From assembly GCF_029960785.1 (NCBI RefSeq), contig NZ_JASBQE010000005.1, forward strand, positions 124,001-188,000: a stretch of 64,000 nucleotides of DNA, written 5' to 3'. Numbering within the stretch: the stretch's first letter is position 1; each line of letters opens with the position of its first letter. The notes beneath the pieces are model-generated. The model had not been told where the DNA came from, ran no database searches, and saw nothing but the letters and a program-made list of their open reading frames with translations. Positions 62,901-64,000 of this stretch are shown here, in pieces. Origin of the DNA: Polyangium sp. 15x6 (GTDB taxonomy: Bacteria; Myxococcota_A; Polyangia; Polyangiales; Polyangiaceae). The position numbers and the translations under genes are program-made.

Positions 62901-63502
62901 TGCTCGACGGCAGCGGCAAGGCGGCCGAGGCGGCGGAGGAGGCGGAGCAGCACCTCGCGGCCATGGCGACCCTCGTCGAGGAGTATGCCCGCGCGCGGCT
63001 CGCGTACCGGCTGCTCGAGGACGAAATCAAGCAATACCGGGAGAAACACCAGGGGCCGATCGTGCGCCGCGCCTCCGAGCTCTTCGAGCGTCTCACGCTC
63101 GGGTCGTTCGTGGGGATTCGCGGCGACGACGAAGGCGAGGAGGGCCGGCCGATCCTGAAATGCGTGCGGCCCGCGGGAGGCCTCGTCGGCGTCGAGGGTC
63201 TCAGCGACGGCACGCGGGATCAGCTCTTTTTTGCGCTCCGCATGGCGAGCCTTTGGCGCCATTTCGAGCACAACGAACCCATTCCGTTCGTCCTCGACGA
63301 CATCCTCGTCAATTTCGACGATGCGCGCTCGCGCGCCGCGCTCTCCATCCTCGGCGAGCTCTCGCAGAAGACGCAGGTCCTTTTCTTCACGCACCACGCG
63401 CGCGTCGCCGATCTCGCCCGCGAGGCCGTCCCACCGTCCCGGCTTTGCTTGCACGACCTCGACACGCTCGGCGGGCGCGCTCGTTTGCGTCCTGCAAGCT
63501 AG
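59954..63502 (+). CDS. YhaN/SbcC-like AAA ATPase with long coiled coil
   Basis: This 1182-residue SMC/Rad50-like ATPase begins at a TTG (59954) and reads 'KILALELLRWGPFSDLQLDF', with Walker A GSNEAGKST (about residues 34-42). Residues about 180-1000 are long coiled coil rich in Glu, Arg and Ala. The C-terminal lobe carries the ABC signature GLSDGTRDQLFFALRMA, Walker B VLDDILVNFDD and the H-loop FFTHH. It should form a hinge-type dimer with the SbcD/YhaO-like nuclease and use ATP to open DNA ends or toroids. The coupling TTGA and a strong GGAGGGGGAGG site fix the start. The protein is longer than B. subtilis YhaN (about 960 residues). Confidence 0.9.
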   Translation: MKILALELLRWGPFSDLQLDFSSPARALHVVVGSNEAGKSTTLRAVTGLFFGIPERTADDHRHKKPDLRIGGRIGGEDDEELAIVRTKGRKNTLRDRTDAPIEEEHLRRLLGNLEQGQFETMFGLSHDRLVEGGRALVEGRGDLGESLFGAGLGQTGLSSLLRKLEQRAEEIFVPRGRTKKLNHVIEKFKKAKDDQKTFSQPVRAWEEHKKELDVLRERAAAAQAERESLLREHRRLSRIKRALRPIAERTEILLSLEARRDVVLLPETAAEDRRRAQAVIADAGPWEDRLRAEIAELEGKLASLDVPAQLLDKAQAVRKIQEDLGSHRKASGDGARLRGELRQIEDEVRAICARLGRSMTAEQAEAWRLPAALELRVRGLVKQHVALDAQVRAAESALATVEARLAEERQRGAGLPPLADVADLGRAVERAQREGDLDKLIRERERVAEDLGARVRREHAALALFELPFDRIGALPLPSRETIERFERAFADDEAKARGLSQTLVDRRKKLADVDRELERTRRGGAVPTEDEVAAAREHRDALWVAMRRSILADPASEQGDVAMFRAAPARVGVETVLDYEARVRHADDLAKRLFHEADRVAKVSTLSFERANLLQEIDDLSASLSALASAREAESAKWQQEWSRSGIAPLSPAEMKGFLVHYEKLAEDRARWMAAEAELASMRTLRADHEEALTRLLGSPLPGEASLSALMERARSVCERAARARTERESHDKELARRSAESAQLEADLTKKQAELDAWSSSWAEAMQSMDLARATRPDEAEEVLRLWAELTKRCEKAGAIRHRIAGIEQDSKRFSANVLDVVRVAAPDLAGEPTEQAADMLVERFSLAEKDDIKKREVTDKLDEKRRELEDVTHKRKAAERKLAQLFDEARATSVSELVVAEERSKEVRDLRARLDPLERQLLDFGEGLGLDALVAECQGLTGDDIATALRAVEEKITAASEARANIDKEIGKLEERLALLDGSGKAAEAAEEAEQHLAAMATLVEEYARARLAYRLLEDEIKQYREKHQGPIVRRASELFERLTLGSFVGIRGDDEGEEGRPILKCVRPAGGLVGVEGLSDGTRDQLFFALRMASLWRHFEHNEPIPFVLDDILVNFDDARSRAALSILGELSQKTQVLFFTHHARVADLAREAVPPSRLCLHDLDTLGGRARLRPAS

Positions 63503-63530
63503 AGCCTCCCCGCGTTCGCATCGCGGTACC

Positions 63531-64000
63531 ATGAACCTCCTCATGGTCACCACCGCGCGGCGCCTCTCCGGGGCCCTTTCGTTCCTCGTTTCCCCCCTCT
63601 TTCTCGGCTGCGGCGGCGAGCCCGATCCCTCGCAAGCGCCCCCTGCTCCCGCCATTTCCTGGGAGGATTGCGGGGGCGGCTTCGAATGCGCCACGTTCTC
63701 CGTGCCCGTCGATCACGACGCGCCGGACGGACGGACGTTTTCGATTCCGCTCGTGCGCCGCCCGGCCGCGGTTCCGTCCGCGCGCATCGGCTCCTTGCTC
63801 ATGAATCCCGGCGGACCCGGCGCATCCGGTGTGGGCTGGGCGCGCGCGGTGCAGATCGTTTTGCCAGAGCCCCTCAAGGATCGGTTCGATCTCGTCAGCT
63901 TCGATCCGCGCGGCCAGGCCGGGAGCACGCCCACGATCGATTGCGTCGACGACCTCGCGCCCCTCATCGGGCTCGATCCGACGCCCGACGACGACGCGGA
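63531..64000 (+). CDS. Exported alpha/beta hydrolase, TAP-like (N-terminal part)
   Basis: The first 156 codons are in the window; the gene runs off the right edge. A signal peptide of about 26 residues ('RRLSGALSFLVSPLFLGC') is followed by 'ISWEDCGGGFECATFSVPVD', LLMNPGGPGASG with the oxyanion 'GGPG' loop, and 'RFDLVSFDPRGQ'. This is the opening of the TAP-like/S33 peptidase family of alpha/beta hydrolases, such as Streptomyces tripeptidyl aminopeptidases. The nucleophile elbow lies beyond the window. The ATG at 63531 starts 28 bases after the YhaN-like stop, so it may belong to that transcript. Confidence 0.85.
   Translation, partial: MNLLMVTTARRLSGALSFLVSPLFLGCGGEPDPSQAPPAPAISWEDCGGGFECATFSVPVDHDAPDGRTFSIPLVRRPAAVPSARIGSLLMNPGGPGASGVGWARAVQIVLPEPLKDRFDLVSFDPRGQAGSTPTIDCVDDLAPLIGLDPTPDDDA

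Noticed and set aside
60233-63694. 1153-codon minus-strand frame opposite the YhaN-like gene
   Set aside because: Composition-driven shadow; the plus-strand ATPase motifs are unmistakable.

Overview
The window looks like the chromosome of a myxobacterium, most likely of the Sorangium/Polyangium type (order Polyangiales). The grounds are very high GC content with strong third-position GC bias, a eukaryote-like Ser/Thr kinase with PEGA-type repeats, an FHA-GAF sigma-54 activator, several lipoproteins with Gly-rich linkers and Cys-rich repeats, a MYXO-CTERM-like C-terminal anchor, and many single or paired genes rather than long operons. This assignment is inferred from gene content; I could not run a comparison. 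I see no phage, insertion sequence, CRISPR array, rRNA or tRNA.

Layout. 1-10.2 kb: the 5' end of an ABC ATPase gene, a VWA-domain protein, a small barrel-like exported protein whose Shine-Dalgarno sequence lies inside a hairpin, a zinc-ribbon protein, two radical SAM enzymes separated by a strong intrinsic terminator, a CAP-domain lipoprotein, an alpha/beta hydrolase and a tandem pair of paralogous unknown proteins, one with a 64-residue acidic tract. 10.2-10.6 kb: a roughly 300-bp imperfect inverted-repeat element carrying two perfect 14-bp hairpins. 10.6-13.8 kb: a beta-oxidation pair (thiolase and dehydrogenase/hydratase). 14.1-21.4 kb: a PRC/DUF2382 stress protein, an alkaline-phosphatase-superfamily membrane enzyme coupled to a small unknown protein, the sigma-54 activator and a HEAT-like lipoprotein. 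21.6-25.5 kb: a four-gene operon of aldo/keto reductase, inositol-phosphatase-family enzyme, FAD oxidoreductase and short-chain dehydrogenase. 25.6-33.5 kb: a small membrane protein, a GT-C-like membrane protein, trmB, the PEGA kinase, an anchored metallophosphoesterase, a lipoprotein and a DUF465-type protein. 33.7-41.7 kb: lipoproteins (one VWA, one Cys-rich), a glyoxalase-fold protein, a membrane-anchored unknown, an 84-bp tandem repeat and a SEC-C protein.

41.7-64 kb is richer in housekeeping genes: tmk and panC (overlapping), ppk, a HEAT-cyclophilin lipoprotein coupled to a DUF218 protein, an MBL hydrolase, an RpoH-like sigma factor, an S41 protease, a Kazal-like lipoprotein, a DUF4388/J-domain protein, a 3D-domain protein, a PaaI-type thioesterase, typA, an SbcD/YhaO-like nuclease translationally coupled to a YhaN/SbcC-like ATPase, and the start of a TAP-like hydrolase.

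The most unusual signals are the hairpin that buries the Shine-Dalgarno sequence at 1553-1610, the palindromic element at 10258-10558, the 84-bp repeat array at 40003-40208, the missing P-loop lysine in the thymidylate kinase, and several uncommon domain fusions. No single locus stands out as a clear new defence or secretion system.
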